Notes: a model not told the origin generated them from the letters alone. A stretch of DNA of 64,000 nt from Ameyamaea chiangmaiensis (GCF_025995235.1 NZ_BAPT01000007.1:1-64000), one strand, 5' to 3'; shown: positions 16,262-25,816, numbered from the stretch's first letter. Translations and numbers: made by a program.

Positions 16262-17551
16262 TCAGGCAACGCGGCGTGCGTGACCCGACCGGCCGCCACC
16301 GCCGCCGTGCAAACGCTGACCGCCGCCGCGACCCCCCTGCGGCTGGCCCCCGCGTCCACGACCGCCGCCACCGCCGCCCAGCACGGGCGGACGCATGGTC
16401 GAATTCTGCGCGGCGGTGGAGTGATAGGGGTGATCGTCGACGACCGGGATCGGCTTGCCGATCGTCTTTTCGATATCCCGCAGCCACGCGCGCTGTTCCG
16501 CGTCGCACAGGGACACCGCCCAGCCATCGCGACCGGCGCGCGCCGTGCGGCCGATACGATGGACATAGCTTTCCGGCACATTCGGCAGATCGTAGTTGAA
16601 GACATGCGAGACATCGTCGACGTCGATGCCGCGCGCGGCGATATCGGTCGCGACCAGCACCTTCACCGCGCCACTGCGGAAGCCGGCCATTGCGCGCTCG
16701 CGCGCGCCCTGCGACTTGTTGCCGTGGATGGCCTCGGCCGTGATGCCGTTCTTGTTAAGGAACTCCGCGACCTTGTTGGCCTCGTGCTTCATCAGCGTGA
16801 ACACGACGGCCCGGACCACGGTTGGGCTTTCGACCAGCATCAGCGTCGCGGCCTTCTTGTCAGCGCCTTCGACGAACATCACCGCCTGACGGATCCGGTC
16901 GACGGTGCTCGACGGCGGTGTCACCTGCACGGTGGCCGGATCGCGCAGCAGCGAATGCGCCAGCTCCTCGATGCTTTTGGGCATCGTGGCCGAGAACAGC
17001 AGCGTCTGACGTTCGCGCGGCAACTGGGCCACGATGCGGCGGATGTCGCGCACGAAACCCATGTCGAGCATGCGATCGGCCTCGTCGAGGACCAAAATCT
17101 CGAGGCCCGAGAGGTCGATATGCCCCTGGCCCATCAGATCAAGCAGACGGCCGGGGGCGGCGACCAGAACGTCAACGCCACGACGCATGGCCTCGACCTG
17201 CCGTCCCTGGCCGACACCACCGAAGATCACGGCGTGCGACAGGCGCATGTGGCGGGCATAGGCGACGAAGCTCTCGTCGATCTGGGCGGCCAGCTCACGC
17301 GTGGGGGCCAGAACCAGCGCGCGCGCGCCGCGCGCCGGGGCGGGGCGGCGATGGGTCAGCAGATGATGGAGGATCGGCAGCGCAAAGGCGGCCGTCTTGC
17401 CGGTGCCAGTCTGGGCGAGACCCAGCAGGTCGCGTCCACCCAGAAGATGCGGAATCGCACCGGCCTGGATCGGCGTCGGCGTCGTATAGCCTTCCTCGTG
17501 CAGGGCGCGCTGAAGCGGCTCGGCAAGCTTGAGATCGGCGAAACTCGTCAT
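16262..17551 (-). CDS. DEAD-box RNA helicase (RhlE-like)
   Basis: An ATP-dependent RNA helicase of 429 residues that probably remodels ribosome-assembly or mRNA structures. Motifs in order: Q motif P-T-P-I-Q-A-G-A-I-P, motif I A-Q-T-G-T-G-K-T, Ia P-T-R-E-L, II D-E-A-D, III S-A-T, V D-I-A-A-R-G-I-D, VI H-R-I-G-R-T-A-R-A-G. The C terminus (about 375-429) is a low-complexity Gly/Arg tail with RGG-like repeats, a usual RNA-binding extension. The start ATG 17551 has AGGAGG eight bases upstream; the longer open frame to 17743 lacks one. A 312-bp untranslated leader separates it from metW, as is common for cold-induced helicases. Confidence 0.93.
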   Translation of the reverse strand: MTSFADLKLAEPLQRALHEEGYTTPTPIQAGAIPHLLGGRDLLGLAQTGTGKTAAFALPILHHLLTHRRPAPARGARALVLAPTRELAAQIDESFVAYARHMRLSHAVIFGGVGQGRQVEAMRRGVDVLVAAPGRLLDLMGQGHIDLSGLEILVLDEADRMLDMGFVRDIRRIVAQLPRERQTLLFSATMPKSIEELAHSLLRDPATVQVTPPSSTVDRIRQAVMFVEGADKKAATLMLVESPTVVRAVVFTLMKHEANKVAEFLNKNGITAEAIHGNKSQGARERAMAGFRSGAVKVLVATDIAARGIDVDDVSHVFNYDLPNVPESYVHRIGRTARAGRDGWAVSLCDAEQRAWLRDIEKTIGKPIPVVDDHPYHSTAAQNSTMRPPVLGGGGGGRGRGGQPQGGRGGGQRLHGGGGGRSGHARRVA

Positions 17552-17863
17552 GAAGGAGCGCCTCCTGGCGCGGTCGCGGCCAAGCAGGGCGACACACGGG
17601 GGCGCGCCAGCGGGCAGCAGAGAGAACAATCGAAAAATCGCGGCGGCGTGGCGAAGGCCACGGGTCCGAGGGACGGGGCAGGCAAGGCGCGTGGTCGTTC
17701 CTGTTTCAGGGCTGCCGGCCGCGTCCGAAGCCCTGAACGGCATGTGATACCGGAACGCGCGGTCCGTCCGTGCGGCGGCTTCTAGCGGCTTCGCGCCCGT
17801 GCTGCAACAAAATTCCCGACAAAATCAGCGGATTCGGCCCGATTATCGTGCACGGCGCACCGA
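17552..17863. other. long leader/intergenic region between metW and the helicase
   Basis: 312 bp with no credible gene. It should carry the helicase promoter on the minus strand and an unusually long 5' leader. An AT-richer patch with two short T-runs sits around 17800-17830 and is the best candidate promoter area. No clear sigma-70 pair, operator or terminator could be called. Confidence 0.5.
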
Positions 17864-18463
17864 TCAGGCCCGGCGCAGCAGGAACAGCGCCTGCTCCCCG
17901 AACAGGTTGGCGAAGCGGCGCGAACGACGCCACGGCGCGCGTTCCCCATCCTCGTCCACCGCCATCCACTCCTGGACCACGTAATGTTCCTCCGCGCACA
18001 ACGCGAAGAAATCACGAATGGTGCAGGGGTGGATGTTCGGCGTCTCGTACCACGGCGTGTTCCACACGATGGTGTTGGGCATCCGCCCCGTTGTCAGCAG
18101 CTTGAGACGGAGCTGCCAGTGACCGAAATTCGGGAACGAGACGATGGCGAAACGCCCGATGCGCAGCATCTGACGCAGCACCTCGCGCGGTTTTTCCACC
18201 GCCTGGAGCGTGCGTTGCAGGACGACATAATCGAACGAGTTGTCCGGATAATTGGCCAGATCGTGGTCCGCGTCGCCATGCATCACCGGCAGCCCGTGGG
18301 CGATCGACTGCGTCACCGCACGCATGTCGATCTCGATCCCCCGCGCATCGCAGTCCCGATTACGGTACAGATGATCGATCAGCGCGCCGTCGCCACTACC
18401 GACGTCGAGCACGCGGGTGCCGGGGCGGATCATCTCGGCGATCAGGCGTTGGTCGAGGCGCAT
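17864..18463 (-). CDS. metW: methionine biosynthesis protein MetW
   Basis: A methyltransferase-fold protein of 199 residues that works with MetX in homoserine acyl transfer in bacteria of this type. It shows the SAM-binding-like motif V-L-D-V-G-S-G-D-G, then G-I-E-I-D, and the MetW-typical P-N-F-G-H-W-x-x-R and T-P-W-Y-E-T-P-N-I-H segments. The stop of metX lies only 3 bp before the metW start, so the two are translated together. It is not known to methylate a substrate. Confidence 0.94.
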   Translation of the reverse strand: MRLDQRLIAEMIRPGTRVLDVGSGDGALIDHLYRNRDCDARGIEIDMRAVTQSIAHGLPVMHGDADHDLANYPDNSFDYVVLQRTLQAVEKPREVLRQMLRIGRFAIVSFPNFGHWQLRLKLLTTGRMPNTIVWNTPWYETPNIHPCTIRDFFALCAEEHYVVQEWMAVDEDGERAPWRRSRRFANLFGEQALFLLRRA

Positions 18464-18466
18464 CGT

Positions 18467-19648
18467 TCAGATCAGTCCCGCATGTTCGGCCGCACCCGAC
18501 AGAAAGCCGCGCACCGTGCGATCGAGGTCCGGCTCGTCCAGCAGGAAGGCATCGTGCCCCTTGTCGCTGTCGATTTCCACGAACGAGACGTTGGCCGCGG
18601 CGCTGTTGAGCGCGCGCGCCAGAAACCGCGCCTGCGACGTGGGAAACAGCCAGTCCGAGGAAAACGACACGACGCAGAACCGCGTGGGCGTACCCGCGAA
18701 GACAGGCGCCAGATCGCCATCATGCTCGGCGCCGAGATCGAAATAATCCATCGCCCGGGTGATCGTCAGGTACGAATTGGCATCGAAACGCCGCACGAAG
18801 CTCGACCCCTGATGACGCAGGTAGCTCTCGACCTCGAACATCTCGCCGAACAGCGGGGCCGGCGCCAGAGGCCCGGCGGCCGGCCCCACAGGGTCCTGAC
18901 GGACGCGGCGGCCGAACTTGCGGGTCAGCGCGTCCTCGGACAGATAGGTGATGTGGGCCATCATCCGCGCCACCGCCAGCCCGCGCGCCGGGATGGCCCC
19001 GCGCGCCCAGTAGCGGCCGCCGTTCCAGTCCGGGTCGGCGAAGATCGCCTGTCGACTGACCTCGTTGAACGCGATGTTCTGCGCCGAATGAAACGGCGAC
19101 GTCGCGATCGGAAGGGCCGCGAACACACGCTCGGGATAGGACGCGGCCCATTGCAGCACCAGCATCCCGCCCATCGAGCCGCCGATCACCGCGAACAGAC
19201 GCCCGATGCCCATAGCATCGAGCGCGCGGGCCTGGGCGTGGACCATGTCCGCGATGGTGATCGGGGGAAAGTCAGTGCCCCATGGTTCGGGCGACGCCTG
19301 ACCGGAAGCCGGGCGCGGCGTGCTGGGCCCGGTCGTGCCCATGCAGCCGCCCAGAACGTTCATGCACACGACGTAGTAACGATCGGTGTCGACCGGGCGC
19401 CCCGGACCGACCAGGCGCGACCACCAGCCCGGCTTGCCGGTCAGCGGATGCGTCTCGGCGACATACTGGTCGCCGGTCAGGGCGTGACAGATCAGGACGA
19501 CATTGTCGCGCGTGGGCGAGAGGGTGCCGTATGTGCGATAGGCGATCTGCACGGGTGCAAGGGTCACACCGCATTCGAGCACCAGCCCGTCGTCCAGCAC
19601 CAGGTGCTGGTGCTCCATCGTCAGGGTGTCGCCGTCTGGTTGCGTCAT
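18467..19648 (-). CDS. metX: homoserine O-acetyltransferase
   Basis: The first committed step of methionine synthesis, acylating homoserine from acetyl-CoA (or succinyl-CoA in some MetX proteins). It is an alpha/beta-hydrolase of 393 residues with nucleophile motif G-G-S-M-G-G-M, oxyanion segment H-A-L-T-G-D, and the late catalytic His in D-K-G-H-D-A-F-L. I start at ATG 19648; the open frame runs to 19738 but lacks conserved residues there. O-acetylhomoserine can take sulfide from the sulfate assimilation genes further on in the window. A SAM riboswitch was looked for upstream and not convincingly found. Confidence 0.94.
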   Translation of the reverse strand: MTQPDGDTLTMEHQHLVLDDGLVLECGVTLAPVQIAYRTYGTLSPTRDNVVLICHALTGDQYVAETHPLTGKPGWWSRLVGPGRPVDTDRYYVVCMNVLGGCMGTTGPSTPRPASGQASPEPWGTDFPPITIADMVHAQARALDAMGIGRLFAVIGGSMGGMLVLQWAASYPERVFAALPIATSPFHSAQNIAFNEVSRQAIFADPDWNGGRYWARGAIPARGLAVARMMAHITYLSEDALTRKFGRRVRQDPVGPAAGPLAPAPLFGEMFEVESYLRHQGSSFVRRFDANSYLTITRAMDYFDLGAEHDGDLAPVFAGTPTRFCVVSFSSDWLFPTSQARFLARALNSAAANVSFVEIDSDKGHDAFLLDEPDLDRTVRGFLSGAAEHAGLI

Positions 19649-19902
19649 CGGTTTCTCGTATCCCGCAGGAGACTGTCGTGCCGTCGCGGCGGACGGCGAC
19701 CTGCCCGCCCGCAGGGGGCGTCCCGTATCGCATTTCACGGGTTCGGACGCAATCGGGGCAGTCCGGCCGGCCGGCCGTTGTGTCGCCCGAAGAACACCAA
19801 CACCCGCAAGACGGGCCTGAAAGTGCGGAACCGGGTCAAATCCACCTTGCTTTTTCGCGCGGCTCGGCTAGCCATTAACCAGATAGAAATATTTGTAAAA
19901 AA

Positions 19903-22900
19903 ATGACTTTGCCGCAGGCCTCGTTCCGCGTCCCCCTCGCCCAGCACGACGACAGCCGCGAGCGCCGTCTGCTGATCCTGGGCCATTCCGGCCTGTTCAA
20001 CATCCAGTTCTATCTGCGCGAAAATGTCGACCTTCTGCCGCTGGGTCCGCGCGCGCTGGCCCACTACCACGAAAATGGCTGGCGGGAGGGGCGACGGCCC
20101 AATCCGTGCTTCGACCCGCTGTGGTATATCCAGCAGAACCCCGACGTGGTGGGCGACCCGCTCTACCATTACATCGTCACGGGCGAGGCCGCGGGCCTGC
20201 GGCCGGTCGCGTGGTTCGACCCGGCCTGGTACCGCCAGACCTACGCCGTGCCCGAGGGCATGCTGCTGCTGACGCATTACCTGACGAACCGTCATCGCGG
20301 CGATGTCAGCCCGGTGCCGGAATTCGACCCGGCCTTCTACCTTCGCACCTATCCCGACGTGGCCGAAGCCGGCCTGGACCCGGCCGAGCATTACATGATC
20401 CAGGGATTCCGGGAGGTCCGCAAACCTTTCCCCGCCTTCGATCCACAATTCTATCGCGCGCGCTATCTCGCCAACGCGCCCGACGAAAACCCCCTGCTGC
20501 ATTACGTCGCCCACCGTAACGAACCTGGGGTTCACCCGGCGCTGCCCGCGCACGAACACTCCATCCCGCGCGAAGTCGCCCGCAACACACGCCCGTCCCC
20601 CCTGTTCGAGGACCACGAACCGCTGCCACCGGGCATCCGGCCCCGTGCGCGGGTACTGGCCTATTACCTGCCGCAGTTCCACCCGATCGCGGAGAACGAT
20701 CTCTGGTGGGGCAAGGGATTTACCGAATGGCACAACGTCGCACGCGGGTTGCCGCGTTTCGTCGGCCATTATCAGCCCCGAATTCCGCGCGACCTCGGCC
20801 ATTACACCCTGACCACCGATGTCCTGCGCCGTCAGATCGCCATGGCGCAGGCCAGCGGAATCGAAGGCTTCGTCTATTATTTCTACTGGTTCAACGGGCG
20901 GCGGCTTCTGGAAAAGCCGCTCGACGCGCTGATGGCTACCCCCGACATCGCCGCGCCGTTCTGCCTGATGTGGGCGAATGAGAACTGGACGCGCACCTGG
21001 GACGGGTCGGACAAGGAAATCCTGATCGCGCAGAATTACGACGAACCGGGCGATCTGGACGCCCTGTGCGCCTGTCTTGCGGCCTACATGGCCGATCCGC
21101 GCTACATCCGCGTGGCGGGGCGACCGCTGCTGATGATCTATCGGCCCGGCGCCATCCCGGAGGCCCGCGCCTATCTCGCGCGGTTGCGGGCCGGTCTCGC
21201 GGCCGCCTTGGGAGTAGCGCCGGTCCTGGTCATGGCGCAGGCGTTCGGTGACGACGATCCCGCGCCGTTCGGGCTGGATGCGGCGGTGGAGTTCCCTCCC
21301 CACGGCATTGCCAGCCGCGTGCCGCAGATCAATGCCAACCTGGAGCTTCTGGATCCGGAATTTGACGGTCAGGCCTACGACTATCGCGATGTCGTCGACT
21401 ATGCGCTCGCAACGCCGCACCCCGCCTTTCCCCTGATCCGCACCGCCAGCCCGTCCTGGGACAACGATGCCCGCCGCGAGGGGCGCGGGCTGGTCCTGCA
21501 CGGCAGCACGCCGGCCCTGTATGAGAAATGGCTCGGTGGCCTGATCGAACAGGCCCGCGAGACCCCGTTCCTTGGCGAGGCAATCGTGTGCGTCAACGCA
21601 TGGAACGAATGGGCCGAGGGCGCCTATCTGGAGCCCGACCAGCATTTCGGCAGCGCCTATCTGAACGCGACGGCGCGCGCGTGCACCGCGTTCCGGCCGC
21701 CGCGCGCCGGCGGAAAGGTTCTTCTGGTCGGACACGACGCGTTTCCCTCCGGCGCGCAGATGCTTCTGCTCGCCGTGGCGCGCGCCATGATCGCCCGTCA
21801 CGGGGCGTGTGTTCGGTTCGTGCTGCTGGGCGGGGGCACCCTGCTCCATCGCTATCAGGCGGTCGCGCCGGTCTGCCTGCTGGCGCCCGACGACGCCGGC
21901 CGCGCGCGTCAGCTGGCCGCGCTGGCCGCGCAGGGCTTCACCGATGCGCTGGTCAACAGCGTCGCCAGTGCGCCGCTGGCCGAAGCACTGTCGCAGGCCG
22001 GCGTCGGGTTCGCGCTTCTGGTGCACGAACTTCCCGGGCTGATCGCCCGCGCGCAACTGACCGACGCCTTTGCCCACGCCACGGGCATCGCACGCGCCAT
22101 CGTGTATCCCGCAGCCGCCGTCGCGGTGGCCAACGCGGCGCTCACCGCCCCCAACGCGGGCTCGCGCAGCCATATCCTGCCACAGGGCCTGTATACGCCC
22201 ACGCGCTTCGAGCTTGGCGAACGCGCCCGCCTGCGCGAGCAGTTCGGCTGCGGGCGCGCCGACCGCGTCATCATCGGCGCGGGTCACGGCGACATCCGCA
22301 AGGGCTTCGACCTGTTTCTCCAGCTCTGGCGGCAGCAGGCCTATGACAGCGGCGAGGGACGGACCCATTTCGTCTGGCTGGGCGCACTGGCACCGGCGGT
22401 CAGTACCTTTCTGGCCGAAGACCTGGCCCGCGCACGGGCCAGCGGCACGTTCCATCTGCCCGGCCACGTCGAACCCGTGGGCCCGTGGCTCAGCGCCGCC
22501 GATGCCTTCGCCCTGACTTCGCGCGAGGATCCCTATCCCTCCGTGGTGCTCGAGGCACTGGCCTGCGGCCTGTCCTGCGTCGCCTTCGACAACAGCGGCG
22601 GCATTCCCGACCTGTTGCGGCGCCTCAATACCGAACCTCTGCGTGGCGCGATCCCGCAGACCTGCGTCGCGCACGGCGACACCGTCGGCATGGGTGCCGC
22701 CCTGATGCGCGCGGCGGACGCCAGCCTGCGCCGGACAGCGCGCGCGCGTGCGGCGAGCGCACGCCACGGCGCGGCCCGCTTCGACTTCACATCCTATGTC
22801 GAGACCCTGCTGCAACACGGCCTGCCCGGCCTTCGCCGGGTATCCGTCGTGGTGCCGTCCTACCAGTATGGGCGGTTCCTGCGCGAACGCCTGAACGCGA

Positions 22901-23697
22901 TCTTCGGCCAGACCTACCCCGTGCTGGAGATTGTGGTGCTCGACGATGCATCGACCGACGATTCGGTGCACGAGGCCCGCAGCGCCGCCGCCGATGCCGG
23001 GCGCGACATCACGGTCGAGGTGGCCGCCCGCAACGGCGGCTCGGTCTTCCGGCAATGGCGCAAGGCCGCCGAACGCGCACGCGGCGACTGGGTCTGGATC
23101 GCCGAAGCCGACGATTCCGCCGAGCCGGCCTTTCTGGCCAGCCTGTGCGCCGCACTGGACCGCGCCCCGGCCGCGGTCATGGCCTTTACCGATTCACGCG
23201 CGATCGACGCGGCCGGGCAACCGGTCTCCGACAGCTACATACCCTATTGCCGGTCGACGGGGGTCGACGCGCTGGCGCGCGACGGGATTCACGACGGGCC
23301 GGGCTTCGTCGCCCGCTGTCTGGCCGCGCGCAACCTGATCCTCAATGTCAGCAGTGCCGTCTTCGCGCGCACGGCGCTGCTCGCCGCGTTCCGGCGCATC
23401 GGCGACGAGGTCGAGCGTTACCGCGTCGCGGGGGACTGGCGGCTGTATGTCGATCTGCTGTCGCAACCCGGCGCGCAGGTCGCCTATGTCGCGGCCCCGC
23501 TCAATATCCACCGGCGTCACGCCGGCTCGGCCAGCGGGCGTCCCGACGCCGCCCATTGCGACGAGATCGCGCGCCTTCACGCCGTGCTCGACGCGCAGGG
23601 CGTCGCGGGCAGCGCCGCCCGCGCGGCCTATCGAGACGAACTTCTGGGCCGGTTCGGCGCTTGCACCCAGGACGACGCCCGCACACCCGTGGCCTGA
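19903..23697 (+). CDS. three-module glycosyltransferase (repeat region + WbsX-like + GT4-like + GT2)
   Basis: A 1264-residue cytoplasmic protein for polysaccharide assembly. Modules in order: a region (about 25-235) of four degenerate repeats of about 50 residues built on F-D-P-x-W/F-Y, a Y/N-P-D-V motif and H-Y; a WbsX-like domain (about 248-600) opening with A-Y-Y-L-P-Q-F-H-P and containing N-E-W; a GT4-like Rossmann domain (about 604-970) with E-D-P-Y-P-S-V-V-L-E-A-L; and a GT2 domain (about 980-1230) opening with V-V-V-P-S-Y and containing L-D-D-A-S-T-D-D-S. Each module type is known from O-antigen or capsule loci, so one protein may add two or three sugars. The ATG 19903 follows a 35-bp AT-rich stretch without a clear Shine-Dalgarno. 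The gene stands alone; rhamnose genes lie 20 kb away. Confidence 0.88.
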   Translation: MTLPQASFRVPLAQHDDSRERRLLILGHSGLFNIQFYLRENVDLLPLGPRALAHYHENGWREGRRPNPCFDPLWYIQQNPDVVGDPLYHYIVTGEAAGLRPVAWFDPAWYRQTYAVPEGMLLLTHYLTNRHRGDVSPVPEFDPAFYLRTYPDVAEAGLDPAEHYMIQGFREVRKPFPAFDPQFYRARYLANAPDENPLLHYVAHRNEPGVHPALPAHEHSIPREVARNTRPSPLFEDHEPLPPGIRPRARVLAYYLPQFHPIAENDLWWGKGFTEWHNVARGLPRFVGHYQPRIPRDLGHYTLTTDVLRRQIAMAQASGIEGFVYYFYWFNGRRLLEKPLDALMATPDIAAPFCLMWANENWTRTWDGSDKEILIAQNYDEPGDLDALCACLAAYMADPRYIRVAGRPLLMIYRPGAIPEARAYLARLRAGLAAALGVAPVLVMAQAFGDDDPAPFGLDAAVEFPPHGIASRVPQINANLELLDPEFDGQAYDYRDVVDYALATPHPAFPLIRTASPSWDNDARREGRGLVLHGSTPALYEKWLGGLIEQARETPFLGEAIVCVNAWNEWAEGAYLEPDQHFGSAYLNATARACTAFRPPRAGGKVLLVGHDAFPSGAQMLLLAVARAMIARHGACVRFVLLGGGTLLHRYQAVAPVCLLAPDDAGRARQLAALAAQGFTDALVNSVASAPLAEALSQAGVGFALLVHELPGLIARAQLTDAFAHATGIARAIVYPAAAVAVANAALTAPNAGSRSHILPQGLYTPTRFELGERARLREQFGCGRADRVIIGAGHGDIRKGFDLFLQLWRQQAYDSGEGRTHFVWLGALAPAVSTFLAEDLARARASGTFHLPGHVEPVGPWLSAADAFALTSREDPYPSVVLEALACGLSCVAFDNSGGIPDLLRRLNTEPLRGAIPQTCVAHGDTVGMGAALMRAADASLRRTARARAASARHGAARFDFTSYVETLLQHGLPGLRRVSVVVPSYQYGRFLRERLNAIFGQTYPVLEIVVLDDASTDDSVHEARSAAADAGRDITVEVAARNGGSVFRQWRKAAERARGDWVWIAEADDSAEPAFLASLCAALDRAPAAVMAFTDSRAIDAAGQPVSDSYIPYCRSTGVDALARDGIHDGPGFVARCLAARNLILNVSSAVFARTALLAAFRRIGDEVERYRVAGDWRLYVDLLSQPGAQVAYVAAPLNIHRRHAGSASGRPDAAHCDEIARLHAVLDAQGVAGSAARAAYRDELLGRFGACTQDDARTPVA

Positions 23698-23751
23698 GAT
23701 GCGGCCGTGGCCGCGCGCCGTCCGAGTCCGAAGATGCAAAAGGAAGACGTC

Positions 23752-24183
23752 ATGGCGATCACAAAGCACGCCTCCGCCCACTGGCAGGGGGGCCTGAAAG
23801 ACGGCAAGGGCACGATCACGACCGAGAGCGGCGCGCTGCAGGCCAATCCGTATGGTTTCAACACACGGTTCGAGGGCGGCCACGGCACGAATCCCGAAGA
23901 ACTGATCGGCGCCGCGCACGCGGGCTGCTTCACGATGGCGCTGTCGCTGATCCTGGGCGAGGCCGGCCTTACGGCAACGGCACTCGACACCAAGGCGACC
24001 GTCTCGCTGGACAAGACCGATGGCGGGTTCGAGATCAGCAAGGTCGCGCTGGTCCTGACCGGCACGGTGCCCGGTGCCACGGCCGAACAGTTCGCCGAAC
24101 TCGCGGCCAAGGCCAAGGCCGGTTGCCCGGTGTCCAAGCTGTTCCGGGCCGAGATCACGCTCGACGCCACGCTCAACGGCTGA
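23752..24183 (+). CDS. osmC: OsmC-family peroxiredoxin
   Basis: A thiol peroxidase of 143 residues that reduces organic hydroperoxides. The two catalytic cysteines are visible in H-A-G-C-F-T-M-A and A-G-C-P-V-S, and the N-terminal G-T-I-T-T-E-S-G and P-E-E-L-I-G-A-A segments are typical of the OsmC (not Ohr) branch. The start ATG 23752 has AAAAGGAAG upstream; the open frame begins 15 codons earlier without support. Usually induced in stationary phase or by osmotic or peroxide stress. It is 54 bp after the large glycosyltransferase gene. Confidence 0.92.
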   Translation: MAITKHASAHWQGGLKDGKGTITTESGALQANPYGFNTRFEGGHGTNPEELIGAAHAGCFTMALSLILGEAGLTATALDTKATVSLDKTDGGFEISKVALVLTGTVPGATAEQFAELAAKAKAGCPVSKLFRAEITLDATLNG

Positions 24184-24306
24184 CGACATCCCGCTGGCCC
24201 GGGGCCATTGGCTGTCCCGGGACCAGTGGCCCATGCGGCTCCGGGCCCTGAAAGCGCCATGATCGTTCCGCAACCATGGCCGCGTCATTGCGGACCCGGA
24301 GCGTTC

Positions 24307-25524
24307 ATGTCGTTATCAGGAGTCAGGTCGGCCGCGCCGCACGACCGCAACAACGCGATCGACCTGTTGCGCGGCGTGGCCATTCTTCTGGTGCTGTTCC
24401 ACCATTTCTGCATTGCCTACCCGCTGGGCCAGTCGGCACTGGGCACGGTGCTGACGCACGATGCCGTGCGGGCGATCGCGCGCAACGGCAATTACGGCGT
24501 CACGCTGTTCTTCGCCGTCTCGGGGTTCCTGATCACGCGGCGCGCCTGTGCCCGCTGGGGGCACCTCGGCGCGCTGGACGCCCGGGCGTTCTACGTGTTC
24601 CGTGTTGCGCGGATCCTGCCCTGTCTGGTCCTGCTGCTGGCGGTGGTCTCCGCTCTGGCACTCGCGGGCGTGCCGATCTTCGCCACGCACATTCCCGGGC
24701 TGTCGTCGCCGGTTGCACTGCTGCACGCCGTGCTCGCGGCACTGACGTTCACCGTGAACGTCTTTATCGCGCATCATGGCTGGGCCAATTACGCACTGGG
24801 CGTTCTGTGGTCGCTGTCGGTGGAGGAAGTGTTCTACGTCACTTTTCCGATCGTGGTCCTTCTGCTGCGCCGACCGGTCCTGATCGTGGCGTTCTGGAGC
24901 ATCATCGTCTTGGTCGGGCCGTTCTATCGCGCCGCGCATCAGGACGACGAATCCGGCTTCCTGTTCGCCTATTTCGCATCGTTCGACGGCATTGCCATCG
25001 GCGCCATCGCGGCCATCATCGCCGGGCGATGGAGCCTGTCACGCGGCACATGGCGCGTCGTGACCGTCGTCACCATAGCCGCCATGGTGGCGCTCTACCT
25101 CTATCGCTCGATCGGGGACACCAATATCTGGGGGGTGTCCGCCATGGCGGCGGGGACGGCGGTGCTGCTTCTCGCGGCCAGTGCGCCGGGCGGGCGCAGT
25201 CTTTCCGGCCGCCCGCTCATTGCGCGCATTGTCGAATGGACCGGACGGCTGAGCTACGAGCTCTATCTCTTCCATCTGATCGTTCTGGGCGCCTTGCGCA
25301 GCGTATGGCCGGCCTCGTCACTCGCCGCGACCGGGCTCGCACGGCCCGCGATGCTGGTGCTGTTCCTCGCGGGGTCATGTGCGCTCGCAGCCCTCACAAA
25401 CCGATACTACGCCGAGCCTCTGAACCGCCGGATACGCCGCGCCCTCGCGCCGTCACCGCAACTGGCTGTCCTTGCTGCCGCGCCGGTTGATGCCCGAGAA
25501 GACCGGCTGCCGGTCGCGCTCTGA
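24307..25524 (+). CDS. acyltransferase family 3 (OafA/YrhL-like) membrane protein
   Basis: An integral membrane O-acyltransferase of 405 residues that probably acylates surface polysaccharides or lipids. About ten hydrophobic segments span the protein. The family start D-L-L-R-G-V-A-I-L-L-V with the following catalytic-type H-H, the F-F-A-V-S-G-F-L-I-T motif and W-S-L-S-V-E-E-x-F-Y are all present. I chose ATG 24307 with GGAG six bases upstream; ATG 24259 is a possible longer start. The last 72 bp overlap, tail to tail, the zinc-finger gene on the other strand. Confidence 0.9.
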   Translation: MSLSGVRSAAPHDRNNAIDLLRGVAILLVLFHHFCIAYPLGQSALGTVLTHDAVRAIARNGNYGVTLFFAVSGFLITRRACARWGHLGALDARAFYVFRVARILPCLVLLLAVVSALALAGVPIFATHIPGLSSPVALLHAVLAALTFTVNVFIAHHGWANYALGVLWSLSVEEVFYVTFPIVVLLLRRPVLIVAFWSIIVLVGPFYRAAHQDDESGFLFAYFASFDGIAIGAIAAIIAGRWSLSRGTWRVVTVVTIAAMVALYLYRSIGDTNIWGVSAMAAGTAVLLLAASAPGGRSLSGRPLIARIVEWTGRLSYELYLFHLIVLGALRSVWPASSLAATGLARPAMLVLFLAGSCALAALTNRYYAEPLNRRIRRALAPSPQLAVLAAAPVDAREDRLPVAL

Positions 25525-25716
25525 CTGGCACGCGATGCACAATTTCACGCCCGGCAGGGCCTGTCGGCGGCCCTCGGGAATATCCTCACCGCACTCGCGG
25601 CACTGAAGCGCGCTTTCGCCCGACACCATCCGCGCACGCGCGCGATTGACACCGTCTGCAACCGTATCGTCGATCTGGTCCTGCACGGCCCCGTCCGGGG
25701 CCCATCCGGTCGCCAT
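25453..25716 (-). CDS. DksA/TraR-type C4 zinc-finger protein
   Basis: An 87-residue protein with a C-R-E-C ... C-I-A-C four-cysteine zinc finger (Cys pairs 17 residues apart, about residues 39-62), preceded by a short helical region. This is the YbiI/TraR branch of the DksA family, much shorter than DksA and lacking its coiled coil, so action in the RNA polymerase secondary channel is possible but unproven. The start ATG 25716 has GAGGGAG upstream; the longer open frame to 25863 reaches into aroC. It lies 100 bp downstream of aroC on the same strand and overlaps the acyltransferase 3' end by 72 bp. Confidence 0.82.
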   Translation of the reverse strand: MATGWAPDGAVQDQIDDTVADGVNRARARMVSGESALQCRECGEDIPEGRRQALPGVKLCIACQSERDRQPVFSGINRRGSKDSQLR

Positions 25717-25816
25717 GGCGTTCTCCCTCACGCTAGCGGTGCGTCCTGCAACACACCCAGACATGGGGTGCGCGCTGGCCCGAATCCACCCTCGGGTCGG
25801 AAAATCGCCGGGGGCC

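Noticed and set aside
19649..19860. SAM-II-type riboswitch upstream of metX
   Set aside because: On the minus strand a GGTGGATTTGACCCGG stretch vaguely recalls SAM-II, but the second conserved part (ACGTTAAA and GCTAAA elements) is missing, so no pseudoknot can be drawn.
20100..20520. Tandem DNA repeat
   Set aside because: The repetition is at protein level only (degenerate repeats of about 50 residues); the DNA copies are too diverged to be a direct repeat array.
19735..23055. Very long open frame on the minus strand opposite the large glycosyltransferase
   Set aside because: It is a shadow: in such GC-rich DNA the antisense frame stays open. Its translation has no recognisable domain, while the plus strand has clear glycosyltransferase modules.
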